From the NCBI RefSeq assembly GCF_000151315.2, contig NW_011887303.1, positions 376,141 through 440,140 on the forward strand: 64,000 bases of DNA. The letters are read 5' to 3'. Both the position numbers and the translations under genes were made by a program. The notes under the pieces were generated by a model. That model saw only the letters and a program-made list of their open reading frames with translations. It did not search any database and was not told where the DNA came from. Of this stretch, positions 35,500 to 46,923 are shown one piece after another (the first letter of the stretch is position 1; every line of letters starts with the position of its first letter). Source of the stretch: Capsaspora owczarzaki ATCC 30864 (Eukaryota; Opisthokonta; Filasterea).

Positions 35500-36186
35500 C
35501 CAAAAAACACTTGCCATCGCATCGGCCATCTGCATAATCTCTTCCTCGTAGCAGAAATCAAACAGCCCACAGTAATCGTCCGTGCACCTGTCACAATGCC
35601 ATATGACCAATGAGCACTATTCTCCTCTGCAAACAGAGCTTAATTGCTGATAGCGGTTTGGTGGTGACCAACGACTTTGTCCACTTGCCATGTATTCCAG
35701 CCCATGACTGTCAAACCCAGTCCAGAGACGCACAGTCAAAAGCATTGGAAAATCGGTACATTTTCACCAATGTGAAACGTGTCAAGTTTTGCACCAAACA
35801 GAACAGAGCAGTTCGGATGTGAGTGATACGCAGCGCGGGGACTGGAAGCAGACTAGAAGCGGCTTGAAACCTGCGCAGACCCAATGAAAAGCAATGCAAC
35901 TGTACCTGGCAGTTCGGCGAGACCTGTGCGAGCGGAGTGTGGATGCATTGGAGGGATGATGGGAAGAGGAGGGACGATCAGTGAGTGAGTGGAGCTTCAA
36001 TTGGCGGACGATTGCCAGATTTTCTCATAGTCCGTCAGTCAGTCAGATGACAGAGCAGAGCAAAGGGTGTTTGTGGATGTCCTTGTTAGAGAAAGCAAAC
36101 GCACCGTTGTCCAGCGCGAGGGCGGGCGGACTGCTGGCGGACAGAGCAGTCGCAACCAGCAACAAGGAAGCAAAGAGCGGCAACAT
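34117..36186 (-). CDS. GLA: Alpha-galactosidase (GH27), secreted or lysosomal
   Basis: Eight exons, right to left: 36105-36186, 35906-35923, 35689-35707, 35515-35587, 35365-35397, 34772-35278, 34635-34679, 34117-34548. All phases agree and give 402 residues. A signal peptide (LPLFASLLLVATALSAS) ends near LALDN. The micro-exons of 18 and 19 nt supply GLAELP and VMGWNTW, completing the family start LDNGLAxxPxMGWNTW. Then YINLDDCW, FVKLDWCN with the nucleophile Asp159, and NMWRVHKDH with the likely acid/base Asp214, then GPGGWNDPDFLM and RTEFAFWALFAAPL. The enzyme releases terminal alpha-galactose from glycolipids and oligosaccharides. The introns after exons 3 and 4 use GC donors (both gcaagt); the others are GT-AG. 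Without the micro-exons the family motif cannot be made, which is why I trust them. Confidence 0.88.
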
Positions 36187-37319
36187 GAGAAAAACTCTGA
36201 GCGCACTCTGAGAACGAAGAGAAATGGAAAAAAATAAAAAGGACTGAGACAAAGTATTAGTGATAAAAATGATGGGATCAAATCACCTGATGAGCATCGT
36301 CCAACTTTGAGAGATCGACGTATGGGGTTGTGCATTGCGACGTAACGAACGAAGGCGATCGACCCCACCATTTCGCTTCCACGACGCTAGAAATTCAAAG
36401 TCAGACGAGTCGGGCAAGTCTACCAGTGACTTTTTTGTTGATTCAGAGTGGCAGCTCAACGGAGCTCATTGAGTTGGTACAGTAACGAGAGGTACCTTTC
36501 TGTTTTCTCATTGTCATTGCATTCGCTTTTGATTCACCTCATTTTCACTCTTCATTCTTCATTCTTCCATCTTTCCTTCCTTCACTTTAATTTTTTTGTA
36601 TGTCACTTGAAATTCTCACCTCCGCTCAGCAAAGGCGGGCTTGCTCCCCATACGAGACTTTGACATGTCCTTTTTGTTCTCTCTCTCCCGTCCCCTTCTT
36701 TCCTCGCTCTTCTCTCACTCTCTCTCTCTCTCTCTCTCTCAACAAAATCCCCTTCCCCCTTTCCCCTTCCCCTCTTCATGTTGCTGCAGCGACGGCAACT
36801 CAGCCACTCCTTGCAAAACCGAGCGGTTCGCTGCGAATTTATTATCATTTTTATTTTATTATTTTTTATTTTATTTTTCGATGGACGAACTCTCGTCTCG
36901 TCTCGTTTCGTCTCGTTTGTTGGAACTTTTGTTCTCTGTTTTCTCATCGCAGTTCTATTTTTTCACTCGTTTCGTTCGTTGTTCGCGTCTCAGCTTCAAA
37001 ATCGTAGGACGATCAAACAAAAAAAAAAAAAAAAAAAAAAGAAAAAAAAAAGAGGAAAAATTTGAATTTGCATTTTGGATTCAACTGTTAAAAAAAAAAA
37101 ATCAAAAAAAAAAAAAAAAAACAACCAATACGTTTTTCAATGGAAGACCTTTTTTTTTTTTTTTTTTTTTTTTTTTTCCTGTTGACTTTTTGTATTGAGT
37201 TTTTAACGTTTTTCCCCCTCCTTTTTGTTTTCTTTGACAGACAAACAACCGAACAAACAACCCAAAACAAGAAGTCAGTTTTATCATCATCATCATCTCC
37301 ATTTTGTTCTCTGTGGCGA
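36187..37319. promoter_or_regulatory. divergent intergenic region rich in pyrimidine and A/T runs
   Basis: About 1.1 kb between the divergently read alpha-galactosidase and RapGAP genes. From 36480 on, the plus strand is strongly C/T-rich, with a CT repeat at 36718-36739, A runs at 37019-37040, 37090-37120 and a T run of about 27 at 37149-37177. Such sense-strand pyrimidine richness is typical of the leaders in this window. No gene is seen. Confidence 0.5.
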
Positions 37320-38483
37320 ATGAACCCGCGACACAGCCGGAGCAGCGGCGAAATTGATCTCGTTGGAGCAGCCGCGCCGAGGTCCTCCTCACCGAGCACC
37401 AGCACCAGCGGCACCAACCCACTCGCCCTCGCTGCGTCTGCTGGTAGTACTGCTGGTAGTGCTGGTAGTACTGCTGGTAGTACTGCTGGTAGTGCGCGTG
37501 GGACGGCGAGCGCAGGGACACCGACCCAGGCAACGAGCTCCTCGTCCTCTAGCAACGGCTCAACCACTACCACTGCCACTCCGACTCCGACGCACCCCGG
37601 ACGCGTCTCGTCGCCAGCCGTGCTCCTGACGTCCGCTTTGCCATCCGCCATCGGAGGCGGGGCTGCTGCAGCGTCGGTGACGACGGCCGCTGCGCTCGAC
37701 CACGCTCAAAACCACCAGAATGACTCAGCCGCAACCACAGACATGGCTGCTGCTGGTGGCTCTGCTGCTGCTGCTGCTGGGACTGCTGCTGGCGGAGGGT
37801 TTGTACGCACGTCGGGCATCACGGGACCGCGGCGAAACAGCAACAACCGGTCCTCACTGCGCGTCCACTCGCAGCTCTATGAGAAGGACCCGCTCGCCGC
37901 ACTGCAGCAGCAGCAGCAGAGCAGCATGCGCAGCTCACACTCGTCGTCAAGCGTCAATGTTCGGGAAAAGAGCGAGCGGCGCATCTCCATGATGGACACG
38001 GTCTCAATCATCAACGATGGCGGCAACAGCAGCAGCCAGAGCAAAGACTCCTCCTCGTCGGGCCTGTCCTCACCCGTGTCGCGGTCGCGAACCAGCAGCA
38101 CCTCGTCGTCCAACCCGGCGCTCAACCGCTCGGGATCGGCGAACAACGTGGCGCAGCAGCAGCTGCGGTCGTCAGGCAACTCCAGCCAGCGCAATTCCAT
38201 GCTCTTCTCGTCCGAAGACGAACTCGACGGTTCGAAATCAGCCAGCGCAGCGGGACAGTTCTTTTTGATGCGAACACACTCGTCTCAAGGCCTGATCACA
38301 CCGGGTGATCCGTCATCCAGTCGCTCTGGTGGTGGTGGTGGTGGCGCACCTGCCAGCGGAGCCCCTCCACCGAGCCGGTTGTTGAACCGGTTCTTGTCCC
38401 AGAACAACCTCGCAGCGCGGCACTTACCTGGCGACGACGAGCTCAACACCACCATGTCGGACGATACAACTGATTATTCCGAC

Positions 38484-38515
<32 letters not shown>

Positions 38516-38573
38516 CGACGACAATGAGGACGACGACGACGACGACGACGATGAAGAGGACGACGACGATGAC

Positions 38574-38604
<31 letters not shown>

Positions 38605-41600
38605 GCACCAGTGATTCCGCTGGCTCAGACTACGAGGGTGAGCAAGCCACTCCGTCCAGTGCCAAGTTTTTCTACTTTGACACTGAGATTAACGACACGG
38701 AAGAGTCGCTCACCGACCCTGTCGACGTGCCAGTCACGAGCAACGAGCCAAACCGATTGGCTGTCGAGTCGCCCGAAAGCAGTCTCAAGAACAAGCCTCG
38801 GAATCGCAGCTTTGGCGAAACAACCTCGGTCGCAGATGCAATCAAACGCATGTCCGGCACGGAAGACAGCCACTCGGATGGCGGCTACGGTAGCGACACC
38901 TCGCTCAGCTCGCTGCCAGCCACACTGGTGACCAACTGCGCCAATTTTGTCAACGAAGTCGCGCCAGGCAAGCCTCGGTCTCTTTCCTCTAGCGGCTCAA
39001 CAAAGAGCATGCGCCGCGCGCTCTCATTGAAGGTGGGCAGCGCTTCCTCCCTGAGCTCTACGCCGTCATTCTCAGAAGCCACCTTGTTGTCATTCGAGTT
39101 GGCCGATCCCACTGGCAATTACTTCCGCAAGCACTTTTATGGCAAAGAGCATGAGACGTACGCCGGCACCGATCCCACCCTCGGCCCTGTCGTCCTGTCT
39201 GTACTTCAAGAGTCGGTCGACAAGGTTGCCGCCAAGCAGAATTTCCGCATCGTTGTTCGTAGTGCAGAGGTAAATCGAAAAACAAAATTGGTGCAAAAGG
39301 CTCTTAGCTCTGAACATCCCAACCTCCAATTATTGTTGTCTTTGTTTTGCTCATTTGTCTGGTTGTTTTTGTTTCTTCCCCCTTCCATTTCTTCCGTCCA
39401 CTCTCACCTTGCTCGTTTTTTCCAGCAACCCGACATCCGAACAACTTGTGCGGTTCCTCTTTCATCAGCAACAAGCCTAACACGCAAGGCTGTGTCCAAG
39501 TATGTGATTTCAACAATGGCGCCCTCAATCGACTTTTCCAAACTGCGGGCCATTTCTGGGGCCAAATTGCACGATCGGCTGCTTCAATTAGACGAGCAAT
39601 TGGTAAGTCCAATTCGCCTCTCCCCCTTTGTGTTTTCTTTTCGTCGCTTTCACACCTTTTGGCTGGCTGGTCCGGTCTGGCGGTTGTGGCTCAACCCTTT
39701 TTTTTTTGTTGCTGACTCATCCTTGCCCAACCCTTCTTCTTCAGTTTGTGCGGCAGTACAAGTTTGGCATTTTGTATTGCAAGGCGGGCCAGAGCACCGA
39801 GGATGAGATGTACAATAACGGTATGGTTTTTTTCACATGTCATTTTTTTTCTTTCCCCTTGCTTTCGGTTTTGGCCTGCGTTTGATGCTTACTGTGTGTT
39901 CCAATTCCCCTTTTGACCGCGTTTCTCAGAAACCGCCGGTCCGGCTTTCACTGAATTCCTTGATACAATCGGCACCACTGTTCCACTCCTCAACCACGCC
40001 AAGTTCCGTGGCGGTTTGGATGTGAAATGTATGTTTGTTCCTTGCTCGTGGGTTGCTGTTCTCGTTGGTGTCCACGCACTTGTGTCCTGTTTCGCGGCTT
40101 GCTCACACACGTGTCTAATGCACCACCACTCTCGCTGCAGCGTCCACAACTGGCGATACTTCGGTCTTTGCCGAGTTTGAGGATTGTGAAATCATGTTTC
40201 ATGTTTCCACAATGCTGCCATTCACACCCAAGGACACGCAGCAGCTTCAACGCAAGCGACACATCGGCAATGACATTGTCACAATCATCTTCCTCGAGCC
40301 CGGTGCCAAGCCGTTTAGCCCGAAGGTTATTCGATCCCATTTCCAGCACGTCTTTATCGTCGTTCAGCCAATCAACCCGAACTCTGCCACAACAGAATAC
40401 ACGTATGTCGCAATTTCGAAGGAGACGGTGTTTCTCCCCCCCCCACCACCTTGTCGGCTGCACTCACACAAAAATGCTTGCTTGCAGAGTTGCAACGGTG
40501 CGATTCGAGGACGTGCCCAAGTTTGGGCCTCCTCCGCCTTCGTCTGGCACCTTCCCGAAAGGCCTGCGGTTCCGCGAGTTCCTTTTGACAAAGCGTGAGT
40601 TGAACTTTACAGACTGGTTTGGTCATTTTTCGGGGGTGCTCGTCGTGCTCGTCGTGCTCACATTTTGCTCCTCCTTGTCCCATCTCTTTGTGTCTCCTCT
40701 TCACAGTTATCAATGCCGAAAACGCAGCCTATCGATCATCCAAGTTCTCGGCCATGAACAAGCGAACCAAAGTCTCGCTGCTCACCGACATTGTCAAGAC
40801 GTACACCTTGGACGCCGGCGCGCCAGTGTCGCCCACAGTCCCTGGCAAGGACGACGGCCAACTCTTCCGCAGCAAGTCTGCTCGGTTTGCACGGTCTGTG
40901 TTGCGCATCGCCAAGAGCGGGCCGGCCGAGCCTGGCGTTCCACCTCCCACTCCTGGCGTGCGCCAACGCACTGACTGGCTGGTCAAGGTATGTGGTTTTC
41001 GAGTTGATGTTTTGGGCCATTTTGGTTCAAGTGATTAACTGGACTGGTTGGTTCCCTTTGTGTGTCTGTGTTTTTGTTTTCCTGGTTGCTTTTGTAGGTC
41101 AAGGATCCGAAGAATGAGGCCAGCCTGAGTGCCACCTTCACCATCACGCCAGAGACCATGACCTTGCGGCACGCTGTGTCTAATGTACGTTCGACAACCG
41201 CGAGCGATTCTTGTATGGATTTGCGAGCTAACCTGTTGTTTTGCTGCTCCTTTCTCCCGCCACGAACAGGATATTCTGGTGGCCTGGCCAACGGCTTCGA
41301 CTTCAGGCTGGGTTCTTATTCCTCTTGGGTGAGTTTTGTTCATTCAGTCGGATTTTTTTGGTCCCTCATTCCCTCCCAAACAAAAAAATTACTCATCAAA
41401 TTCTCAACCGATGCTTTGCTTTACAGCATCAAAGTGTCGTATGGCAAAGGAGCAACGCAGATTCTGCAAACCACCGATGCAGCCTCCATCCAAAACCAGC
41501 TCGAGCAATGCCTGGGCAAAGCCATGGCCGCCGCCAAAGACAATCCCGACAGCATCCTCACTGCGTGGTACTCGAAAAAGAAGAAGGGAGACAAGAAAAA

Positions 41601-42954
41601 GGACCGCGCAAGCAAGTCCGACAAGGAGAAAAAGCCCAAGAAGGCCAAGGGCGAAGGCGACAAGAAATCCAAGGAAGAAAAAGCGGCTGCCAAGGCGCTC
41701 AAGAAGCAGCAAAAGCTCGAGCTCAAGGAGCGCCAAGCCCAAGAAAAGTTTGAAAAGGAAGTGTCCAAGCGTATGCTCAAGGGCATGTCTGGCACACCAC
41801 TCGGCAAGAGCAAGCAGTACGGCTCCGAGCCCGCCCTTGATGACGGACCGTTGTCGCCTTCAGCGCTGCTCCAAGACGAGCCGTTGACCCCGTCTGGCCA
41901 GTCCACCTTTTCTTTCGCCCGTCCGTTGTCTCGAGAGTACACGAGCAAGTCGCTCAAGTCGCTTCTCAAGGTCGGGCGACCAGACAAGGAGCTGGACGCT
42001 CCCAATAGTCCATCCAGCTCGCTGTCGGCCAATAGCTCGGGCTCCAGCCCTGGCGTTGCTGCAACTTCTCCTTCCAACCCGTTTGCCAAAATGGGGTCCC
42101 GCATTGCGGCTCGTCGCTCATCGCGCCCAACCTCAAGCGGATCCATGTCATCGTCGGGCGTGACTGGCAGCTTGGACGACCTGTCGTCCTTGTCACCGGC
42201 GCATGTTGCCGCGACCGTCAACCGCAACCAGTCCTTCCTGACCGCCACGACCCACCAGGCCCACACCCTGTCGCTTCCTCCCGTTACTTCCTCCGCCTCG
42301 AGCAGCCAGCGCAGCTCGTTTGTCAGCCCGCCCAGCCCGAAGAGCACGGATTCTCCTTCGCGCACGCCGGTCGGCTCCACTGGCGGTGCCGAGGAAGTCG
42401 TCGCCCTACGTGTCAAAACGACGTGGCTCAACGAACGCCTCGAGAAGGCCACCGTCGAGAATGCATGGCTGGTGGCCGAGAAGGAGTTTCTTCAGCAAAC
42501 CATCAAGCAACACGAGGAGGCGCGCAGCGAGCTCGAGCGCCAGCTCGACTTGGCCAAGCGTCTGCTTGCATCCTATGGCGTGACCCTTCCAGCAAGCGCT
42601 GCAGGAAGCACGGCCACACCAACCGTGCACCCGTCCATCTCGGTCTCAAGCGGTTCGCTCAACAGCAGCGGCAGCGCTTCCACTGGCCCAGGCCTCGACA
42701 GCGGTCTTGGCTCGAGCTCGTTTGGCAGCACGTCCAGCATTCCTGCGTCGTTCGCTCCTGGCTCCAGTGCCAGTGCCAGTGCCAGTGCCAGTGCCAGTGC
42801 CAGTGGTGTCACCACCGCTGCTTCCCTGATTGCGCGCACTGCCGCGTCGAACGGCGGGTCTGGACCCAACAGCGCGCGGCCCGAGTATGACACAGTTCAG
42901 GCCAAGTTTGATGCCATGTACGACGAGTTCAAAAAGATTCACACGCGCAAGTGA
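37320..42954 (+). CDS. RapGAP with long disordered N- and C-terminal arms
   Basis: Ten exons (37320-39269, 39426-39602, 39745-39820, 39930-40028, 40141-40402, 40488-40594, 40707-40987, 41098-41184, 41270-41328, 41427-42954), all GT-AG and in phase, give 1541 residues. The first 590 residues are Ser/Thr/Gly/Asn-rich with a run of over 35 mostly Asp residues (about 387-430). The Rap-GAP domain starts near [13 protein letters not shown] and runs through [45 protein letters not shown] to the catalytic helix [14 protein letters not shown], with the Asn thumb at about residue 811, then [18 protein letters not shown]. The C-terminal arm has a Lys-rich patch ([15 protein letters not shown]), Ser-rich regions and a coiled coil ([19 protein letters not shown]). 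It should switch off Rap GTPases. Domain order recalls RAP1GAP and SIPA1 proteins, but no PDZ domain is certain. Confidence 0.88.
38479..38606 (+). repeat. GAC/GAT repeat coding for poly-Asp
   Basis: A nearly pure GAC/GAT/GAG tract inside the first exon of the RapGAP gene, coding for Asp with a few Glu and one Asn. The reading frame is kept throughout, with no stop, as expected of a coding microsatellite. Confidence 0.92.
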
Positions 42955-43231
42955 GCAAATTGGCCGCAAGTTGTCGATGCTGCCATCAATTCTCTTCCTT
43001 ATTTTAAACCCCTACCCTGTCTAGTTTGTGCCGTAACCTTATCTCTTTTGTCTGTTTGGCTTGTTTGTTTGCTGCTTTCTGTTGTCTGGAAATTACACAA
43101 CACCAACAAAAACAAACAAACATCAAACAACTGAAAACAGCTTCCTAACTTTTTGCATTTTTATCTTGACATTGAACCACTGCAAGCCAAGAACCATTTC
43201 ATGCTGGTCATTCATGCTGGTCACAAAATGT

Positions 43232-43499
43232 TCACAACCGGAGCATCAGCGCCAGTGGCAACACGAGAGAGAGCAACGTGGCCTGCAGACCAGACGCAGA
43301 GTTTGTGTTTTTGTCTTGGTTGTAATCGTTGTTGGAGCCATCGCCGTTGTATCCGGGATTGGGATAGTACGTCGGATACACAATAGTCGTCGGTCCAGGG
43401 CCAATCGGACCCGGAGGTTTGAAGGACGGGTAGAGATTCACCGACGACTTGGAGCTGGTTGCAGGCGCAGAGGACGACTGAGCGGCCGAGGATGACGAA

Positions 43500-43532
<33 letters not shown>

Positions 43533-44439
43533 GCAGAGGATTGGGCAGGAATAGGAGTACTCGAAGAGACAGGCGCAGGAATGGGGGTGTTTGAAGAGAC
43601 AGGCGCAGGAATGGGAGTGTTTGAAGAGACAGGCACAGGTGTGTGGGACGAAGCGGGCTGCGGGGGCGGTGCAGCTGTCGTGGGAGCAGGCTGTGCCGCC
43701 GAAGAAGGTCGTGCTGGAGGTGTCGAGACGGGCTCAGGAGCCTCCTCACCATCTTCTGGCGAGTTTGGCGTGGTCGAACTTTGTGCTGGGGGCTGTGGCG
43801 CGGGGGTGGTTTGGGCGGGCGGCGCAGGTGTATTTGCTTGGTCGTCATTGTTCGAGGAACGCGTCTATACGTATGTGCAACGAACGCAAATGAGACCAAA
43901 TGTGCGTTTGCGGTGCGTGTGCGGCTTTTTCTATAACAATATTGTTTGGGTTGGCGGTTTTTTCTTTCTCTCTTTTTTTTTTTTTTTGTAATCTGAGCCA
44001 GTTTCCTTCCGCTTCCTCCTTCGCGTACAACGACTCAACCCACCCGTTTCCTCAAAGGTCTGGGCACTGGGCACACTAAAGTACCCCCGAGGCGTCATCC
44101 CTGGGTTGTTATTCTGGACATTCTTGCACGTCGTGTGGAGGCAAGTGTTGGGAGGAAACAGACCGCCGTGGACGCGGCTTAAATTTCCGGATTTGGGTTG
44201 CCAAGCTGCTCGACGATCGAGGTTTCGGAAGCCGCTTATCGCAACGCACGATGCATCTTCAATCGACAATGCATGACTCATGGTTGATTCGACAACGAGG
44301 GGCACTGCAGTCTTTAATGGGGAAATGAGGGGGGAGGGGAAAAGTGGGCCGCTTTTCTTACGCTTTGTCCCAGAGCTGGAGCGCCAAGCAATGCAATGAG
44401 CAGTAAAATGAACGCGATTCGACACGGTGATTTGCGCAT
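43232..44439 (-). CDS. Ser/Pro-rich cell-surface protein, probably GPI-anchored
   Basis: Two exons, 44362-44439 and 43232-43864, join in phase 0 across a 497-nt intron and give 236 residues. The first exon is a near-ideal signal peptide (RIAFILLLIALLGAPALG). The mature part is almost wholly Pro, Ser, Thr and Ala: it includes two and a half copies of the decapeptide SSNTPIPAPV and a run of about 14 Ser coded by a GAC-complement microsatellite (43497-43530). The C-terminus has small residues (NSASG) followed by a hydrophobic end (LLSLVLPLALML), which is the pattern of a GPI-attachment signal. Such proteins are usually heavily O-glycosylated surface or wall components. An open frame inside the intron (about 43990-44311) could be an extra exon, but no donor gives the phase needed by the last exon, so I leave it out. 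Confidence 0.68.
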
Positions 44440-44751
44440 TTTTTTCTTTGGTTTTTTTTTTTGAGGAAAGCTGCCAGAGCACCACAAAGAAAGAAGACTG
44501 AGGAAAAGCCCGATTCAAAGTTGGCCGGCCTTGGTGTGCGTTCGAGTGTTTTCCAAATGTTTTTTTCAAATGTCATTAGATCTAGTTAGTTTTTCCGATT
44601 AAGGATTTTGCACCAAATTCAAATTCATTATTAAGGTAAAGAATACATGACAGGGGCGGCGAGTGCTGGAGGTAGAAGAAGGCACGAGGCCAAAACAAGC
44701 CAACAAAAAAACCAACAACAGCAACAACACCAACAGAAACAAAAAAGGCGC
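44440..44751. other. intergenic between two minus-strand surface genes
   Basis: About 310 bases upstream of the Ser/Pro-rich gene and downstream of the receptor-like gene. It has short A/T runs and a CAA-rich stretch at 44700-44740. No gene is seen. Confidence 0.55.
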
Positions 44752-46410
44752 CTACTGCGGGGCCCCGTCAAACTCGACATTTGTATAATATACACCAGCA
44801 GTTGGTGGCGATGTGCCGTAATCGTACGCCTGCTCTCCAGGTCTGCTGTACACTGGTTCTGGCGGATTGCTGCTGGCTTTGCCCTTCGGGGTCGGATCGC
44901 TGTAGATTGGCTCTTGAGCAGCGGACGGATCTATCCGCCGCATGTCGGCGTACTCTGTGTGCCCTTCTCGAGCAGGGTTTGGAAGCACGAGATCCGAGTA
45001 CAGGTCGTCCGGGTCCTGAAGCTCCCGATGGCCCGTTGGAGGCGTGGCCGGAAGACTCGCCGGCTTGGTGATTGAAGGAAGATTGGCAGGAATGCGTGTC
45101 GCACGCTGGGCGTAGATGGGCGGTTTGGTATCGTACGACGCAGGGCTGGCTTCAGTTGTAGCCAAGGCCAACGGGTTGCCGAGCATGGCCATTTCAGACG
45201 CTTCCCCCATATCTGCCGAGGGCGTGTACGGCGGGGGCTTTTGCAGCAGGTGACGCTGACGGCGGCGACGCCACAACATCACGCCGACCAACACAGCCAG
45301 ACCCACGCCAGCAACAGCAACAACTGCTGCGACGATCGCAGTCGTGCTTCCCGAGCCTCCGGACGATTGCGTAGAGCACGTGCTTGACGCACCAGATGTG
45401 CAAGCAACGTCAGAGTACGCGCATCCTGCCACGGGCCGGCATGGCAGGCACCGGTCAGCAGTCGTGTAAGTGTGGTTGGCATACGTGGTGGCCATGCAGA
45501 CACCACACCGTGAGTTATCGGCCGCAGTGCACGTCAACCCAGAGGTGCAGTTGACCACCGGCGTGCAAGCCGGGCAGACAGTGTTTGCCGTGCTCGAGCA
45601 TCCGGTGGTGTTAAAGGAGCCGGGAGTGCAAACCGAACACGGGATTGCAGCGGTCGAAGAGTTGCTGTCGTGGTCGTACATTTTGCCTGCTGGCACGGCA
45701 TACTGGCTGCAGGGACCGGCCAATCCGAACGAGGAAGTGTCGGTTCCAGCGCCACAAGCAACGCACGCTGTGGCAGGAATCGAATCGTGGTCTGTCGTGC
45801 CAGGCAAGCACCGGCGTTCCTCGCAGGTGCCCACTGCGTTGCTTGATGGAACATAGGTGCCGGCTGCACACGAAACGCAGGCGGATTCAAAGAGGAGAGT
45901 TGCTCGAGTGGTGTCAGCGGGGCAGGTGAAGGTCACGCTCATAGAGGAGGTGCCAAGGGCCACCGTTGAAGAATAGGCTCCCAGAGAAATGTAGTACACG
46001 ACTCCTTCATTCACGCTGAGGGTGATTTGAGACTGCCTGGAACCGCTGTAATCGTCGCTGTACGCCAAGCAGTTTCCAGGCAAATGGGTCGAGTTGGAAC
46101 AACTCGTTCCAATTTGAAGAATTGTGTCGGCCGAGGTGAGGTCCATGGTGCTTACAACCAATTGACCAGCCGAGGGAGCAATGAACTTCCACTGAAGAAT
46201 GAAATTTAAATCAAAGCTCCCGCCGCTGCAACGAGTCAGAGTTCTTGATCCAACGCTTCCAACATACGAGACCTGCCCGGACGGGCCGGCCAAAAGAGGG
46301 GCCGTGTCGCAATCGGACGACTGAGCGACCGTCGACGAAACTGTCGCGAGCAGACAGAGGCACAGGAAGAGCAGCGACATGCCCGCGGCCGACTTGAGTA
46401 AAGTGCGCAT
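44752..46410 (-). CDS. Type I membrane protein with cysteine-rich ectodomain and tyrosine-rich tail
   Basis: Single exon of 552 residues. A signal peptide (MSLLFLCLCLLATVSSTVA within the first 30 residues) is followed by a beta-rich domain of about 130 residues (TILQIGTSC, NCLAYSDDYSG, VVYYISLGAYS), similar in pattern to bacterial-type PPC domains. Next are cysteine-rich repeats of TNFR/ephrin-receptor type (CVSCAAGTYVPSS, CVACGAGTDTSSFG, CSVCTPGSFNTTGC). One membrane span (IVAAVVAVAGVGLAVLVGVML) is followed by a stop-transfer RRRRQR. The cytoplasmic tail of about 180 residues has 11 tyrosines, many in SH2-type settings: YSDL, EYADM, IYSDP, VYSRP, and YTNV (a GRB2-type YxN). The layout is that of a receptor phosphorylated by tyrosine kinases; the tail has no kinase domain. 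Family unknown. Confidence 0.82.
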   Translation of the reverse strand: MRTLLKSAAGMSLLFLCLCLLATVSSTVAQSSDCDTAPLLAGPSGQVSYVGSVGSRTLTRCSGGSFDLNFILQWKFIAPSAGQLVVSTMDLTSADTILQIGTSCSNSTHLPGNCLAYSDDYSGSRQSQITLSVNEGVVYYISLGAYSSTVALGTSSMSVTFTCPADTTRATLLFESACVSCAAGTYVPSSNAVGTCEERRCLPGTTDHDSIPATACVACGAGTDTSSFGLAGPCSQYAVPAGKMYDHDSNSSTAAIPCSVCTPGSFNTTGCSSTANTVCPACTPVVNCTSGLTCTAADNSRCGVCMATTYANHTYTTADRCLPCRPVAGCAYSDVACTSGASSTCSTQSSGGSGSTTAIVAAVVAVAGVGLAVLVGVMLWRRRRQRHLLQKPPPYTPSADMGEASEMAMLGNPLALATTEASPASYDTKPPIYAQRATRIPANLPSITKPASLPATPPTGHRELQDPDDLYSDLVLPNPAREGHTEYADMRRIDPSAAQEPIYSDPTPKGKASSNPPEPVYSRPGEQAYDYGTSPPTAGVYYTNVEFDGAPQ

Positions 46411-46773
46411 CGCTGAAACCCTGCGATTCTTTGACGCAATCCGCAGAATTGGCAGCCTCAGCAGGAACAACAAGCAAAAAAAACCAACAAAGAACAAAGC
46501 ACAATTTCCAGCTTTGTTGTTGCTTTGCTGAGAATCGGGGTCTTGTGTTGTTGTTGTTGTTGTTGTTGTTGTCTGTGCAAAGAGACCATCCAAAAGTCAG
46601 CCACCGAAAACTTGACAACAACTCAAAAACACTGGAGTAGCACAAAGTACAATGCTCGACTGCTGAGTCAGAAGTGCTTTGCTCAGGTGTCGCAGGCTGC
46701 AAGTTCGGGGAAAACCTGCTCTTTTTTTTGTTTTCGCGGTTTTGCTGGCTTTTTTATTATTTTATTTTATGAG

Positions 46774-46818
<45 letters not shown>

Positions 46819-46923
46819 GAGATCGAGAGAGCGAGGGAGGGGTTTTGCTGGGGTTGTGATTGGTTTGGTCATCTCTCTTCTAGCGAGTGTCCTTGACTTT
46901 GTCGTGCATTAGACCATCCGTGT
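46411..46923. other. intergenic with a long T run
   Basis: About 510 bases upstream of the cysteine-rich receptor gene. It contains a GTT repeat at 46545-46572 and a T run of about 37 at 46780-46816. This run is on the plus strand although the flanking genes are on the minus strand. No gene is seen. Confidence 0.5.

Noticed and set aside
38479-38606. Regularly spaced GAC units suspected as an array-type element
   Set aside because: It is a coding Asp microsatellite within one exon; there are no spacers, so it is not CRISPR-like.
43990-44311. Possible middle exon of the Ser/Pro-rich surface gene
   Set aside because: It is open and has a usable acceptor, but no donor matches the phase of the last exon, while the first and last exons fit each other directly. 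It may be a cassette exon, but I cannot support it.
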